A stretch of DNA of 64,000 bases from Kangiellaceae bacterium (GTDB lineage: Bacteria; Pseudomonadota; Gammaproteobacteria; Enterobacterales; Kangiellaceae): assembly GCA_019090895.1 (NCBI GenBank), contig JAHRVB010000142.1, forward strand, positions 21,715-85,714, in the 5' to 3' direction. How positions within the stretch are numbered: position 1 is the first letter of the stretch; every line of letters starts with the position of its first letter. The notes under the pieces were generated by a model, which was not told where the DNA came from, ran no database searches, and worked only from the letters and a program-made list of their open reading frames with translations. A program made the translations under genes and the position numbers. Shown piece by piece: positions 37,705-47,087 of the stretch.

Positions 37705-40599
37705 TTATTTTTTATTAACACTGAGATCCGCCTTCAACATTTTAACTAGTTCTTCCCTATTAAGAGGTCTTGCACCAGGATGCGAATTCTCTTTCAGCTC
37801 TCTGCCTAGCTCGTCCATAAACCGATCAAGCTGTTGCACATCAACATGAACTTTACTCGTTGATAGTGCTTCCACAGGACCTATCAAAACCGGTTGATAA
37901 GGGTCATTGACATTTACCACTTGTAAACCACGGCTATCACTTGCGATAAATGCAAAATCATTTACTCCCGGAGGTGCAGGGTGACTAAACACATCTATAT
38001 CGTTTGCAATACCGCCATTAAGTTCAAGCTGAGCAATGCTTTCGATTGCATCCGGTGCAGCAATGTCGAAAATATGTAAACCTGAACTTCCGGCGACGGC
38101 ATAAAGATAGTCATGCTCTCGAGACGGCGTATCTTCGTCAGCTAATTTGTACCTAGTGTAAGTATCAATAGCTTTGACACCTAACAAAGGAAGTGTTTGA
38201 ACTAATCTCGGTGAATCGAAATTAGGCAACAGGTCGATGACATGTATTCCCACGGTTGGATCCGCGACATAAGCACGCGACGCATACTCATTACTTTTTT
38301 GAAAATGAGCATATAAATGCACTTGTTCAGCATTGATATTTGCCACTTGGCCAACTACCGCGGGGTTTGCTAAATCTGAGTAATCGAGTACTTGTAGACC
38401 GTTACTACCGGCCGCCACGAATAAATGAACTCCCCAAAGTTTGGCTGACTTCACCATAGGAACTTCAATTGAAGAAACTAATTGGGGTTGAGTTGGAATG
38501 GTTACATCATATAAATTAATTCCAGCATCTAGGTTTGTAACAAATAACAATCCAGCCGCATAAAACACATCAATTGCATTTGCGCTGCCAATGGTCGCAA
38601 CAGAATTTTCTGGTATGCCATTTTGCATATCGAAAACAGATACACCAGCCGTTCCTGTCGCAATATAAACATAGTCAGCTCGTCCAGAAACTATATTGGC
38701 TTGGACAGCGATGGCCTTCCCGTCTGCTGGGAGACTAATCGTTTGAGTCAATGATGGGTTTTCTGGGTTGGCCCAACGCTCATAGACTCGTAATTTATCG
38801 TTAGCAAGAGTATAAGCATGTGTTCGACCTAAATTATAATTACCCGATCCTAATCCAAGTGCAGGTGGCGAACGATGACACTCGATACATTTTCTAACCT
38901 CACCGGTACTTCTTGTTGTATGAGTATTTGCTGGATTAAAGGCTAATCCAGAAAGTCCTTTGACCTTCGTTTTGGGCATTACAAAATCTAGCTTTTTTGT
39001 ACCATCAGCTGCGGTTACATCTGCAATCGGATGACAACCTACAATGAAAGGAGAGATTTTGCTCTGAGAGTTAAGGCCTAAGGCAAAGTGCTTCATACTG
39101 ACAAACATTTTATTGTTAGTGCTTGCTTTGCCAATAACTTCTTCTCGAGTGATAAGATTAATTCCTGTTTTTGTCTCGTCACGTTCGAAATGGCAGCCAA
39201 AACAATTTGGCATCCAAGATGAATGACAGGCATAACATTCTAATCCACCTTCTTCTTTTAAGTGATGATCGTTCATGGCAGCAGCAGCCAACGGATTAAA
39301 CTCGCATGACTGCGGGTCAACTATTTTTTTCACCTGTGGCACAATATGCTTTTTACCAGAAACCTTAGACGTTAAAACAGCGGTCCCATCTTCCTCGATC
39401 ACAATGTTGTTCAACATTAAGCCATCTTTATCAATAAAAGTCGGTGTTTCATTCGGCATACCGTGACAAGTACGACATTCGATCTTGGTTGCTTGATCCA
39501 TATGTCCGTATATATTGCCGTCCCCCATGATTCCGGCTTGAGTGTGACAATCAACACAATGCATACCCGCTTCGCCATGAATATCTTTAGGGTTAGTCTC
39601 GTCATCAGAATAATGATAATTAGTATTAAATCGAGTATCAGTGGTTCCAGGAACTCCAGGCCCCGAAGGCAACCCAGGAGGCATCTGCGATTTTCCTTGC
39701 CAACTCAAACCAATTCGTGCGCCACGGTGATGACAATGAATACATTGCTCTGATGGGATTGCGCTGGTAACTCGATGAGTTTTTGGGTGTCCAGGTTCTT
39801 CATGGTTAATGCTCATATCGGCACTTTCAGATAATCCAGAATTAGAATATGGCATATGACATGCGGCACACCCATCAGCCCGATAAAGACCATCTTTTCC
39901 TTCGGCTCCGCGATAGCCTTTTCCTCGAGTCCATAAATGACACCTAGCGCACGCTTGTGCAGGGACCGCGGCATAATGAGTAGCGAATTCGGATTGATCA
40001 GCTTCTGGATCGTAATCGATTAAATCAATAACACTTTGAACGGCGCCATCTTCAGTTGGAACTTCGCCGTCATCGTCAGTTGTAGCGAAAGTGCCAAAAG
40101 TAGGTATCTTAGTTTCGTCAACACCATTTAGATACAGACCACCAGAGTGATGACCAGTGGTAGTAGCCATCAAACTTTTCATGACAGTATCCACGTGCGG
40201 TTCATGACAATTACCACAAGTTTCCTTTACAACTCTTAAGTTTGAGGGATTGACAAAACGTTCATAGGGTAAGTCATAATCGAGAGGTTTAACCGTCGCG
40301 TCATTTATAACCGGCCTGCTAGGCTGTACATGAGCTACATCTCGCAGGCTTGAAGTAAAATCTCCACCGTGACAGTCGGTACAGGCAATTTCTACTCGCT
40401 CATGAAATTTCTCGATCGCCTCATGACAAGTCAAGCATCCCGGATCGGATTTGGAGAATCCGGTGGGATTTCCATTGTCACTTTGGACTAGTGCGGAATC
40501 TTCGGAACCACCTCCACAAGCACTGATGAAGAGCATAAGAAAAACAGCATATAATGATGGAATCCAATGATTCCGAGAATTACTTTTACTACGACACAT
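37705..40599 (-). CDS. Undecahaem surface lipoprotein with LVIVD propeller
   Basis: A 964-residue predicted outer-membrane lipoprotein (lipobox FISAC, Cys28, followed by GGGSED). The N-terminal two-thirds carry eleven CxxCH motifs (CLTCH, CTDCH, CGNCH, CARCH, CAACH, CIHCH, CVDCH, CRTCH, CYACH, CFGCH, CIECH). Residues about 640-910 are a propeller of LVIVD-type repeats (YVYIATGTAGVSVFDMQNG, LWGVHLFVAAGSNGLQVLDYSDLANP, AYVADPTVGIHVIDL). It occupies the place of MtrC in the operon but is not of MtrC/OmcA architecture. The role as terminal cell-surface reductase is inference. What the propeller binds is unknown. Confidence 0.88.
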   Translation of the reverse strand: MCRSKSNSRNHWIPSLYAVFLMLFISACGGGSEDSALVQSDNGNPTGFSKSDPGCLTCHEAIEKFHERVEIACTDCHGGDFTSSLRDVAHVQPSRPVINDATVKPLDYDLPYERFVNPSNLRVVKETCGNCHEPHVDTVMKSLMATTTGHHSGGLYLNGVDETKIPTFGTFATTDDDGEVPTEDGAVQSVIDLIDYDPEADQSEFATHYAAVPAQACARCHLWTRGKGYRGAEGKDGLYRADGCAACHMPYSNSGLSESADMSINHEEPGHPKTHRVTSAIPSEQCIHCHHRGARIGLSWQGKSQMPPGLPSGPGVPGTTDTRFNTNYHYSDDETNPKDIHGEAGMHCVDCHTQAGIMGDGNIYGHMDQATKIECRTCHGMPNETPTFIDKDGLMLNNIVIEEDGTAVLTSKVSGKKHIVPQVKKIVDPQSCEFNPLAAAAMNDHHLKEEGGLECYACHSSWMPNCFGCHFERDETKTGINLITREEVIGKASTNNKMFVSMKHFALGLNSQSKISPFIVGCHPIADVTAADGTKKLDFVMPKTKVKGLSGLAFNPANTHTTRSTGEVRKCIECHRSPPALGLGSGNYNLGRTHAYTLANDKLRVYERWANPENPSLTQTISLPADGKAIAVQANIVSGRADYVYIATGTAGVSVFDMQNGIPENSVATIGSANAIDVFYAAGLLFVTNLDAGINLYDVTIPTQPQLVSSIEVPMVKSAKLWGVHLFVAAGSNGLQVLDYSDLANPAVVGQVANINAEQVHLYAHFQKSNEYASRAYVADPTVGIHVIDLLPNFDSPRLVQTLPLLGVKAIDTYTRYKLADEDTPSREHDYLYAVAGSSGLHIFDIAAPDAIESIAQLELNGGIANDIDVFSHPAPPGVNDFAFIASDSRGLQVVNVNDPYQPVLIGPVEALSTSKVHVDVQQLDRFMDELGRELKENSHPGARPLNREELVKMLKADLSVNKK

Positions 40600-40636
40600 A
40601 AACCTACAATCCCTAAAAAACCTTAACTATAACCAG

Positions 40637-41266
40637 TTACTTTTGTTGAGAAGCAAAGAAATGAAGTAATGCATCGATACTTTCCGGGCCTGATTTCTTA
40701 ATTAGGCGATCCAGTTTCTTCTTCATTTTCTTACCGACCTCTCTTTCACCAGAAACAATCTGTTCGAGTGTGTCCTTAAGATATTGTCCATGCTGTCCAG
40801 CCAGAATTCCAGCATCGTCATCCTTTGAGCGTCCACTATCTTCGTGACATTTTTCACAATACTTTTTGAAATGTTTCTTTCCAGTTTTAGCTAGTTCAGG
40901 GGTGAACTCTTGGATAACCGGGATGAAGGCTTGTTTTGCATAATAAGAAGCGAGTTGTTTTGTCATATCCTCAGTTAACTTATCTGCACACTCTTGCATG
41001 TCCGTATCGGGAAATCCATCTCTTGATTGAGTTGAAGCTGGACGTTCGCCTTTTTTAAAGGAAGACATAGTATCGAGGAAGTAATATTCTGAAATCCCCG
41101 CGATGGTTGGAATATGGGAAGCTTCACTATTTCCATTTTTGCCATGACAAGAATCGCATTCTTTAACAGCGTCTTCGAATGTTACTTCCATTTCCGCCGC
41201 TACTAGCGAGCTGATTGATAACACAGTCCCTAAAACAATTGTTTTAATGATGTTATTCTTATTCAT
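40637..41266 (-). CDS. Diheme cytochrome c (c4-like)
   Basis: A 209-residue periplasmic cytochrome with a signal peptide (MNKNNIIKTIVLGTVLSISSLVAA) and two class I haem sites, CDSCH (about residue 36) and CEKCH (about 136), i.e. a tandem c4-type arrangement. KNGNSEASHIPTIAGISEYYFLDTMSSFKKGERP is a typical c4 segment. Between the inner membrane quinol oxidase and MtrA-like protein it would serve as shuttle (inference). ATG at 41266 is preceded by an uninterrupted G9 tract that serves as ribosome-binding site. Confidence 0.9.
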   Translation of the reverse strand: MNKNNIIKTIVLGTVLSISSLVAAEMEVTFEDAVKECDSCHGKNGNSEASHIPTIAGISEYYFLDTMSSFKKGERPASTQSRDGFPDTDMQECADKLTEDMTKQLASYYAKQAFIPVIQEFTPELAKTGKKHFKKYCEKCHEDSGRSKDDDAGILAGQHGQYLKDTLEQIVSGEREVGKKMKKKLDRLIKKSGPESIDALLHFFASQQK

Positions 41267-41403
41267 TATTCCCCCCCCCAAATATAGCTATCCATTTGGG
41301 TATTTACTCTCAGTTGCAATCCGTACCTGCTAACTTCTTTCAACACCACCCGTATCAAAAGAAACAACATCCCAAAATTTTCTACTACAGTAAAAAAGCA
41401 TAT

Positions 41404-41961
41404 TTACTCGTCGCTAGATTCTTCTTCATCCATATCGGGAAGCTCGTGAGCAATCCCCTTGTGACAATCAATGCATGTCATTCCGTTTTGCCTCGCCGAT
41501 TGATGCTTTCGACGTGCACTTCTATCTTGATATTCGAAATCCATAGCCTCGCCCTTGTGGCAACTTCTGCATTCACGAGAGTCAGACTCTTTCATATAAG
41601 CCCAAACCACCTTTGCCATGCCTAGCCGATGTTCTTCAAATTTTTCTGGCGTATCCATAGTACCGAGAATCCAGTGATACACATCTTTGACCGCAATAAT
41701 TTTTTTCATCACCAAAGGACCAAACTCGTGAGGGACATGGCAGTCCGCACAAGTAGCTCTTACACCAGAAGGATTAACGTCGTGAGGTGAATCTAGGAAT
41801 TCCTGATAGACATTATCGGCCATTTCATGGCAAGAAATACAAAATGTTTCGCTATTGGTATAGGTTACGAATTTATTTGTACCAACGGTCGCAAAAATCC
41901 CAAAAAAGAACGCGACCAAAACTATATACTTAAGCGGCAATTTCCGCCCAATAAACCTCAT
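41404..41961 (-). CDS. NapC/NirT/CymA-type tetrahaem quinol dehydrogenase
   Basis: A 185-residue membrane-anchored cytochrome: one N-terminal helix (about 11-29) and four CxxCH motifs (CISCHEM, CADCH, CRSCH, CIDCHKGIAHELP), with the family segments SPHDVNPSGVRATCADCHVPHEFGPLVMKKI and KGIAHELP. NapC/CymA proteins oxidise menaquinol or ubiquinol and pass electrons to periplasmic cytochromes. First gene of the conduit operon. A strong AAAGGAG lies 7-8 bases before the ATG. A 7-4-7 inverted repeat sits about 41 bases upstream. Confidence 0.94.
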   Translation of the reverse strand: MRFIGRKLPLKYIVLVAFFFGIFATVGTNKFVTYTNSETFCISCHEMADNVYQEFLDSPHDVNPSGVRATCADCHVPHEFGPLVMKKIIAVKDVYHWILGTMDTPEKFEEHRLGMAKVVWAYMKESDSRECRSCHKGEAMDFEYQDRSARRKHQSARQNGMTCIDCHKGIAHELPDMDEEESSDE

Positions 41962-42463
41962 ACATTTGACTCCTTTCTTACAATACCGCTATTTTTCTAT
42001 ATTGATTCCACTGAATCAAGAAATCTCAAATATCATAAAACATTCGATTAATAATCAAAAATTGATAAATATTAGAAAAATCACTTGTAACATCTATCCA
42101 ATCTAACAGTCTAACTAAGTTAAAGTATAAATTGCCATCCAAAGGATGGAATATAAAACAATTAACGATTTAGCAAGTTTTTTGTACAAGTTAATTCAAT
42201 AACTCGTACATCACCGCTTAGAGATATAATAACTTGATATATGACAATGAGTTAGACGCATAATAAGCGACAATAGATCAGCTAATAATTAATTGATGCT
42301 ATTGCAACTTTTATGGTCGTTTTCCGAAATTACAGCCAAGAAAATAAGCGCAAAATTATTCCCTTTATTCGGCCGAGGCCCTGTTAATATTCCTTCCGAA
42401 CCCCTGCGACACAGCCTAATATAAGAATCCACCATATTTAAAAACGAGACGTCAATGAACGAA
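41962..42463. promoter_or_regulatory. Upstream region of the cytochrome operon
   Basis: About 500 AT-rich bases between the NapC gene and the next gene (which points the same way). It contains the 7-4-7 inverted repeat at 42002-42019, a short ATCAA-AAA-TTGAT palindrome at 42054-42066, and CCATCC-AAA-GGATGG at 42135-42149. No convincing coding frame was seen. The space and the clustered palindromes fit a regulated promoter. Confidence 0.5.
42002..42019. promoter_or_regulatory. 7-4-7 inverted repeat upstream of NapC gene
   Basis: TTGATTC CACT GAATCAA is a perfect inverted repeat ending 41 bases from the NapC start codon. The half sites include TTGAT as in FNR/CRP-family operators, but the spacing is not the FNR 14-mer, so the regulator is not identified. 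Confidence 0.55.
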
Positions 42464-42874
42464 TTAACTAGCGGATTCGATAGATAGACACTTAACCCCA
42501 TTTAGCAGCCAATGCTTGTTCTTATCATTTATAACTAAAAAACATTGCTCTCCTTTAATCAACAACTGGAAACGATAAGGTAACAGCAATTCTCTTCCGT
42601 TTAGATCTGGATTCGAAATAGTCTGTCTCGTTGTCCGCTCAATAATTAGAAAACTAGAATTCATCAAAGCATTATCTGAAATTCTAATTTGGCTAATCCC
42701 GGTTTCTTGACTAATGATTTTCTTTAGCTGCTCTCTCACAGTTTCGGTAGATTCTGCCAATTGCGCCGGTTTTGCATCAGTTAGCAAGACTCCCTGACAT
42801 CCCAGTAGCGAAATAACCAAAATTATAGCGCTGAATGCTCTGATGTGCTTTGTAGTTCGCTCTAACATATTCAT
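42464..42874 (-). CDS. Hypothetical lipoprotein
   Basis: A 136-residue predicted lipoprotein: signal with lipobox LLGC (Cys26), then a small mixed domain (REQLKKIISQETGISQIRISDNALMNSSFLIIERTTR, LLLPYRFQLLIKGEQCFLVINDKNKHWLLNGVKCL). It begins only 5 bases after the S41 protease stop, so the two are probably cotranscribed and translationally coupled. No family is recognised. A role linked to the protease's envelope function is possible but only by position. Confidence 0.65.
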   Translation of the reverse strand: MNMLERTTKHIRAFSAIILVISLLGCQGVLLTDAKPAQLAESTETVREQLKKIISQETGISQIRISDNALMNSSFLIIERTTRQTISNPDLNGRELLLPYRFQLLIKGEQCFLVINDKNKHWLLNGVKCLSIESAS

Positions 42875-42879
42875 AATAA

Positions 42880-44475
42880 TTATCTATTGATGATCCGACT
42901 ATTCATCAGCATGGTTTGGATTCGATTGTCTCGAACCTCCAATCCAGCACTTTGTTTATTAATATTAGACTGTATTCTTACGCCTTTTGCAGTAGGTGTT
43001 GGGCAAGCCTCACTAACCATGTAATCCAGCGCAGCTTTAAATTGGTCTTCTTCAGGATCTCCCAAATCATGCAGGTAATCATCCGCGACGGAACAACCTG
43101 TGACAACTTCGCCTACAGTATCAGCAGTATTCGCAGGCGAAAACCCATCCGAATAATCGCCAAAACCTTTATCATTTTCGCCTCTGAACTGAACCGTAAA
43201 ATAAGTTGTACCGCAATTGTCTGTCGGATAAAAACCATAAGGTTTCCCACAGGTCGTCGAACCAATGAGCACAACTTCAACATCAATGCCTCTTAAACCA
43301 TTGATGATTGCCTCACTTGCCGAACAAGTATTGTCAGTGGATAAGATGAAAACCCGCTCCAAATCTAAGCTAGGAAGCGGCTGTCCAGAATCAACCGAAA
43401 ATCCAAGTGTTTCAGAATAAAAGGGAGTTGGCTGTAAGGCATTTCCTGTCACAGGATTCGTTGAAGTATGCTTATCATTAAAGACAATATCATCAAATGT
43501 CTTGTTATTAGTGGCCGCATTTCCGGCGATCATATAACCAACTTGGCTCGCAATAGCCAAAAGGCCACCACCGTTGTATCTTAAATCGAGTACTAAATCG
43601 GTTACATTTTCTGACTCTAATTGATTAAATGCGTCTACTAATTGTGCTTCGGCGGTCGCAATATGCGTGGTAAACATCATGTACCCTACTTTTCCAGATG
43701 CCGTGTCGACAGTCGAAACGTTTTGCACTGGAGAACTAGTAATCTCAGCTGACATTAAAGTCACCGTCTGATTAGTCGCTTCACCGACGGCTTGATAAAT
43801 AAATTCGTGAGACTCACCAGTATCAGACGGGAATAATGCGGCATTGAGAACATCGACACTCGCTTGGTCTCCGGCATTGACGACATCCACGCCATCAATG
43901 AACAATATTTCCGCCCCTCTTGAAAGATTGGCTTGGGTCGCTGGCGTATTTGGCTCTGTAAACGCTACAAGGATTCGTCGAGGTGGTGAACTTTGTATTA
44001 TGGCCCATTCAGCGCCGTATCCAGCAGAAATCCCCGATTGAGTGAGTTGCTGCCATTGCTCGTAAGGATAGGTAAAATGGAATTTATCTTTAAGCTGACC
44101 AGAAGGTGATAACTGCTCAGTTCTTAAAATATCAAAGTATGATTGTGTATCAGAGTAATTGACTGGATTCACATCGACAATTTCGTTGTACCACAAATAA
44201 GTATTATTACTCCAAGATCGTAACCAATGGTTCTCATGAAGGGTGCTGCCTTGGCGATCGGGATAAGAAGAATTGGTAAACGGGTCGGTGCCGGTTCTTA
44301 CAGTTTGGCACAAATTCTTAAACTGCGTTTCTTGTTCGAAAACATTAACAGTCCAACTGGGGGCGACACTTCCATCACCACCGGCTGAATCACCACCGCC
44401 ACTTCCACCACAGCCTGCCAGATTAAATAAACCCAAAGTAAAACATACTGGTAACAACTTTGTGACTATCTTCAT
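42880..44475 (-). CDS. S41-family C-terminal-processing peptidase, lipoprotein
   Basis: A 531-residue lipoprotein (signal LFNLAGC, then Gly/Ser-rich GGSGGGDSAGGDG linker). A PDZ-like part (ILVAFTEPNTPATQANLSRGAEILFIDGVDV) precedes the tail-specific protease domain: LVLDLRYNGGGLLAIASQVGYMI, then the active-site region VFILSTDNTCSASEAIINGLRGID and IGSTTCGKPYGFYP, with Ser in SASE and Lys in TCGKP as likely catalytic dyad. AAGGA lies 6 bases before the ATG. Divergent from the exporter gene; the small lipoprotein follows. Confidence 0.9.
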   Translation of the reverse strand: MKIVTKLLPVCFTLGLFNLAGCGGSGGGDSAGGDGSVAPSWTVNVFEQETQFKNLCQTVRTGTDPFTNSSYPDRQGSTLHENHWLRSWSNNTYLWYNEIVDVNPVNYSDTQSYFDILRTEQLSPSGQLKDKFHFTYPYEQWQQLTQSGISAGYGAEWAIIQSSPPRRILVAFTEPNTPATQANLSRGAEILFIDGVDVVNAGDQASVDVLNAALFPSDTGESHEFIYQAVGEATNQTVTLMSAEITSSPVQNVSTVDTASGKVGYMMFTTHIATAEAQLVDAFNQLESENVTDLVLDLRYNGGGLLAIASQVGYMIAGNAATNNKTFDDIVFNDKHTSTNPVTGNALQPTPFYSETLGFSVDSGQPLPSLDLERVFILSTDNTCSASEAIINGLRGIDVEVVLIGSTTCGKPYGFYPTDNCGTTYFTVQFRGENDKGFGDYSDGFSPANTADTVGEVVTGCSVADDYLHDLGDPEEDQFKAALDYMVSEACPTPTAKGVRIQSNINKQSAGLEVRDNRIQTMLMNSRIINR

Positions 44476-44744
44476 TCGTTATCCTTACTTAATTTATGGT
44501 ACCCAATCTCAATATCTTATGAGCAATCAACCTTCAAACTTTTGGTTTCAAAGGCATATCCTTGATTAAGTATATTACACTTTTATGAAAATTTTTCTGT
44601 TATATAGTTACCTACCTCGGATGATGGAACGTTGTGAACAAATAATTAAAGATAAGAACTTTGCCTTTAAGCAAAAGACAAATAGTGTAGAATTCTGTTT
44701 AACCTTCCTTTTGACACCATAAGAATTAAGCTTATCAGTCCAAT

Positions 44745-47087
44745 ATGAACGTTCGAAACAAATATTTTGGTTCATCTATCAACTGGGTGCTAATGCATCC
44801 CAAATCCATCATTGGTTTGCTCGCCTGTTTTATTATTTTCGTTTCGCTAGGAATTGTCAGACTCCAGATCAGCAATGACTTTCGAGTCTACTTCAGTAAT
44901 GATAACCCGCAACTAATCGCCTTTGAGAATTTCGAAGACAACTATGTCAAATCTGATTCCGCGACCTTTGTAGTTTCTGCAAAAGAGGCTGATCTATTTA
45001 ATCAACGCGGATTAGCCCTAATCGAAACACTTACCGAAAGAGCCTGGTTAGTCAACAGCGCTTACCGAGTATCTTCAATTGCTAATTATCAACACACCAG
45101 CTCTGACAATGACGAAATAAGCTCGAGTTCATTATTCGAAAATTCGGCAGAGCTAACGCAAATTGAAATAGATAAAATAAGGGAATTGACGCTGTCACAA
45201 AAGCGCTTAGTCCAGTCACTCATCACCGCCGATGGAAAATTAACGGTTATTGTTATTAACTTGAGACTCGATAAATCTCAAGCAGACGCTTCATTGGTCA
45301 TAACGGAGGAAATGGAAGCCATCGCTAAGACTTTTAGCGCAAACTTTCCTGAATTCCAAATTGAAAATGGTGGCTCCACAGCATTTAATACTACGCTGGC
45401 AAGAGCGGTCGCCAGTGACCTCACTCGGCTCATGCCAATTAGCTACTTAATTATATTCGTTGGACTTTTTATTTTCTTAGGCCGTTTAAGTGGCACCCTA
45501 GCTATCTTCGCCTTGATTTCCGCGTGTTTACTTTGTACTTTTGGTCTTTTTGGTTGGGTCGCTCCAGTATTAACACCCATAGCAGGCTTCGCTCCAAGCA
45601 TATTGCTATCAATAATGGTCGCCGATAGCGTCCATATTCTCACTAATTATTATCAAAATAGAGATAAAGGACAGCACAAACAAATCGCGTTAAGAAACAG
45701 TTTAGATCTCAACCTTATGCCTATATTGGTCACCAGCATAACCACCATTATTGGGTTCTTAGGGCTTAATTTTAGCTCATCACCACCCTATCAAGCATTG
45801 GGCAATATGGTGGCTTTTGGCGTTGTGATTGCACTGTTGTTCAGTCTACTATTGCTGCCGGCGATTCTGATGATTATTCCAGATGGACAACAGCGATTTA
45901 TTGCGAAAAGACTCAACTTTCGACTAGTTTCGAATTTTGTCATTAAACAACGTTTAGTGCTGATTATTATAGTCTCTGGGTGCGTTGCGTTTCTGGCCTA
46001 TTCAATTCCCAGTAACAAACTCACCGATAACTGGACCACTTATTTTGACGATAGTTTTCCCATCGTTAAACTCGTCACTAAGATCGATGGTTATTTAACG
46101 GGAGTGAACTTGCTGGAGTATTCGATAGCGCCGACAAATGGAGGAAGTATTTTTGACCCAGAATACCTCAGCCAACTCGATAAGTTTGAACAGTGGTATT
46201 TACAACAAACAAAAATAATTAAAGTGACTTCATTTTCTCAGTTGATGAAAGAACTCAATCAAGTGATGCGTAACGACCAGCCCTCAGAATATACAATACC
46301 AAGGTCATCGGAACTAGCAGCACAATATCTTTTGTTTTATGAGTTTGGTTTACCCGCCGAGCAAGGTCTGGATAATTTGATCACTATCCATCGTGACGCC
46401 ACTCGATTTTCCGTATCAATGAGTAATGCGGGATCTGACGAATTACTCGAAATGGATTCACAAGCGCAACAATGGCTGCTAAAAAATGCGCCGGCATTAT
46501 CGGCCTCTCAAGCCACCGGACTTGGCATGGTATTCGCTCATATTGCCCAACGAAATATAGCCAACTTATTGCTTGGGACGCTTTTTGCCTTAGTTGGTAT
46601 ATCTTTGGTTTTAATGTTGATCTTGAAATCTGTACGATACGGTTTGATCAGCCTTATTCCTAATATTATTCCAGCAATCATGGCTTATGGATTATGGGGG
46701 CTCAGTTATGGCTACGTGGATATCTCATTGTCGATTGTTGCGTGTGCGACTCTCGGTATCGTCGTAGACGATACCGTTCATTTTTTATATAAATATATCC
46801 AAGCCCGAAAGCTTGGTTTATCCACCGTTGATGCGGTCCATGAAACGTTTAATCGGGTGGGCAGCGCGCTATTGATAACATCCATTGTACTATCCGGTGG
46901 CTTTATTATTTTAGCCATATCTCACATGAATACCTCGGCAACCATCGGCATTTTAATGGCAATCACTTTGTTGTTTGCATTGATCGTCGACTTCTTATTG
47001 CTGCCACCGCTTTTACTTTATTTAGATAAGAAAAATATTGCCCGAAAATCAGGAGGATCGTTCAATGAACCCCAACCAGATAATTGA
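44745..47087 (+). CDS. RND/MMPL-family exporter
   Basis: A 780-residue inner-membrane protein with about twelve helices in two halves, each having a large periplasmic loop after its first helix, as in RND/MMPL permeases. Recognisable segments are LRLQISNDFRVYFSNDNPQLIAFENFEDNYVKSDSATFVV, ASDLTRLMPISYLIIFVGLFIFLG, GFAPSILLSIMVADSVHILTNYYQ, and in the second half IVACATLGIVVDDTVHFLYKYIQARK. The Asp pairs in these GVxVDDxxH motifs are the proton-relay residues. The substrate is unknown. No membrane fusion protein gene is present nearby. Its end overlaps the DUF924 gene. Confidence 0.9.
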   Translation: MNVRNKYFGSSINWVLMHPKSIIGLLACFIIFVSLGIVRLQISNDFRVYFSNDNPQLIAFENFEDNYVKSDSATFVVSAKEADLFNQRGLALIETLTERAWLVNSAYRVSSIANYQHTSSDNDEISSSSLFENSAELTQIEIDKIRELTLSQKRLVQSLITADGKLTVIVINLRLDKSQADASLVITEEMEAIAKTFSANFPEFQIENGGSTAFNTTLARAVASDLTRLMPISYLIIFVGLFIFLGRLSGTLAIFALISACLLCTFGLFGWVAPVLTPIAGFAPSILLSIMVADSVHILTNYYQNRDKGQHKQIALRNSLDLNLMPILVTSITTIIGFLGLNFSSSPPYQALGNMVAFGVVIALLFSLLLLPAILMIIPDGQQRFIAKRLNFRLVSNFVIKQRLVLIIIVSGCVAFLAYSIPSNKLTDNWTTYFDDSFPIVKLVTKIDGYLTGVNLLEYSIAPTNGGSIFDPEYLSQLDKFEQWYLQQTKIIKVTSFSQLMKELNQVMRNDQPSEYTIPRSSELAAQYLLFYEFGLPAEQGLDNLITIHRDATRFSVSMSNAGSDELLEMDSQAQQWLLKNAPALSASQATGLGMVFAHIAQRNIANLLLGTLFALVGISLVLMLILKSVRYGLISLIPNIIPAIMAYGLWGLSYGYVDISLSIVACATLGIVVDDTVHFLYKYIQARKLGLSTVDAVHETFNRVGSALLITSIVLSGGFIILAISHMNTSATIGILMAITLLFALIVDFLLLPPLLLYLDKKNIARKSGGSFNEPQPDN

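Noticed and set aside
36708..37721. GTG 37721 as the definite start of the decahaem gene
   Set aside because: Possible, with an AAGG nine bases upstream, but it puts a long basic extension ahead of a good signal peptide. Left open and ATG 37673 listed.
39463..39753. Plus-strand frame within the undecahaem gene
   Set aside because: Antisense shadow of the haem-rich coding region.
41296..41625. Plus-strand frame opposite the NapC gene
   Set aside because: Antisense to NapC, no homology, and it includes the complement of CxxCH motifs.
42002..42019. Classical FNR box before the NapC gene
   Set aside because: Half sites contain TTGAT/ATCAA but the spacing is 8 bases instead of 4, so the FNR consensus is not met.
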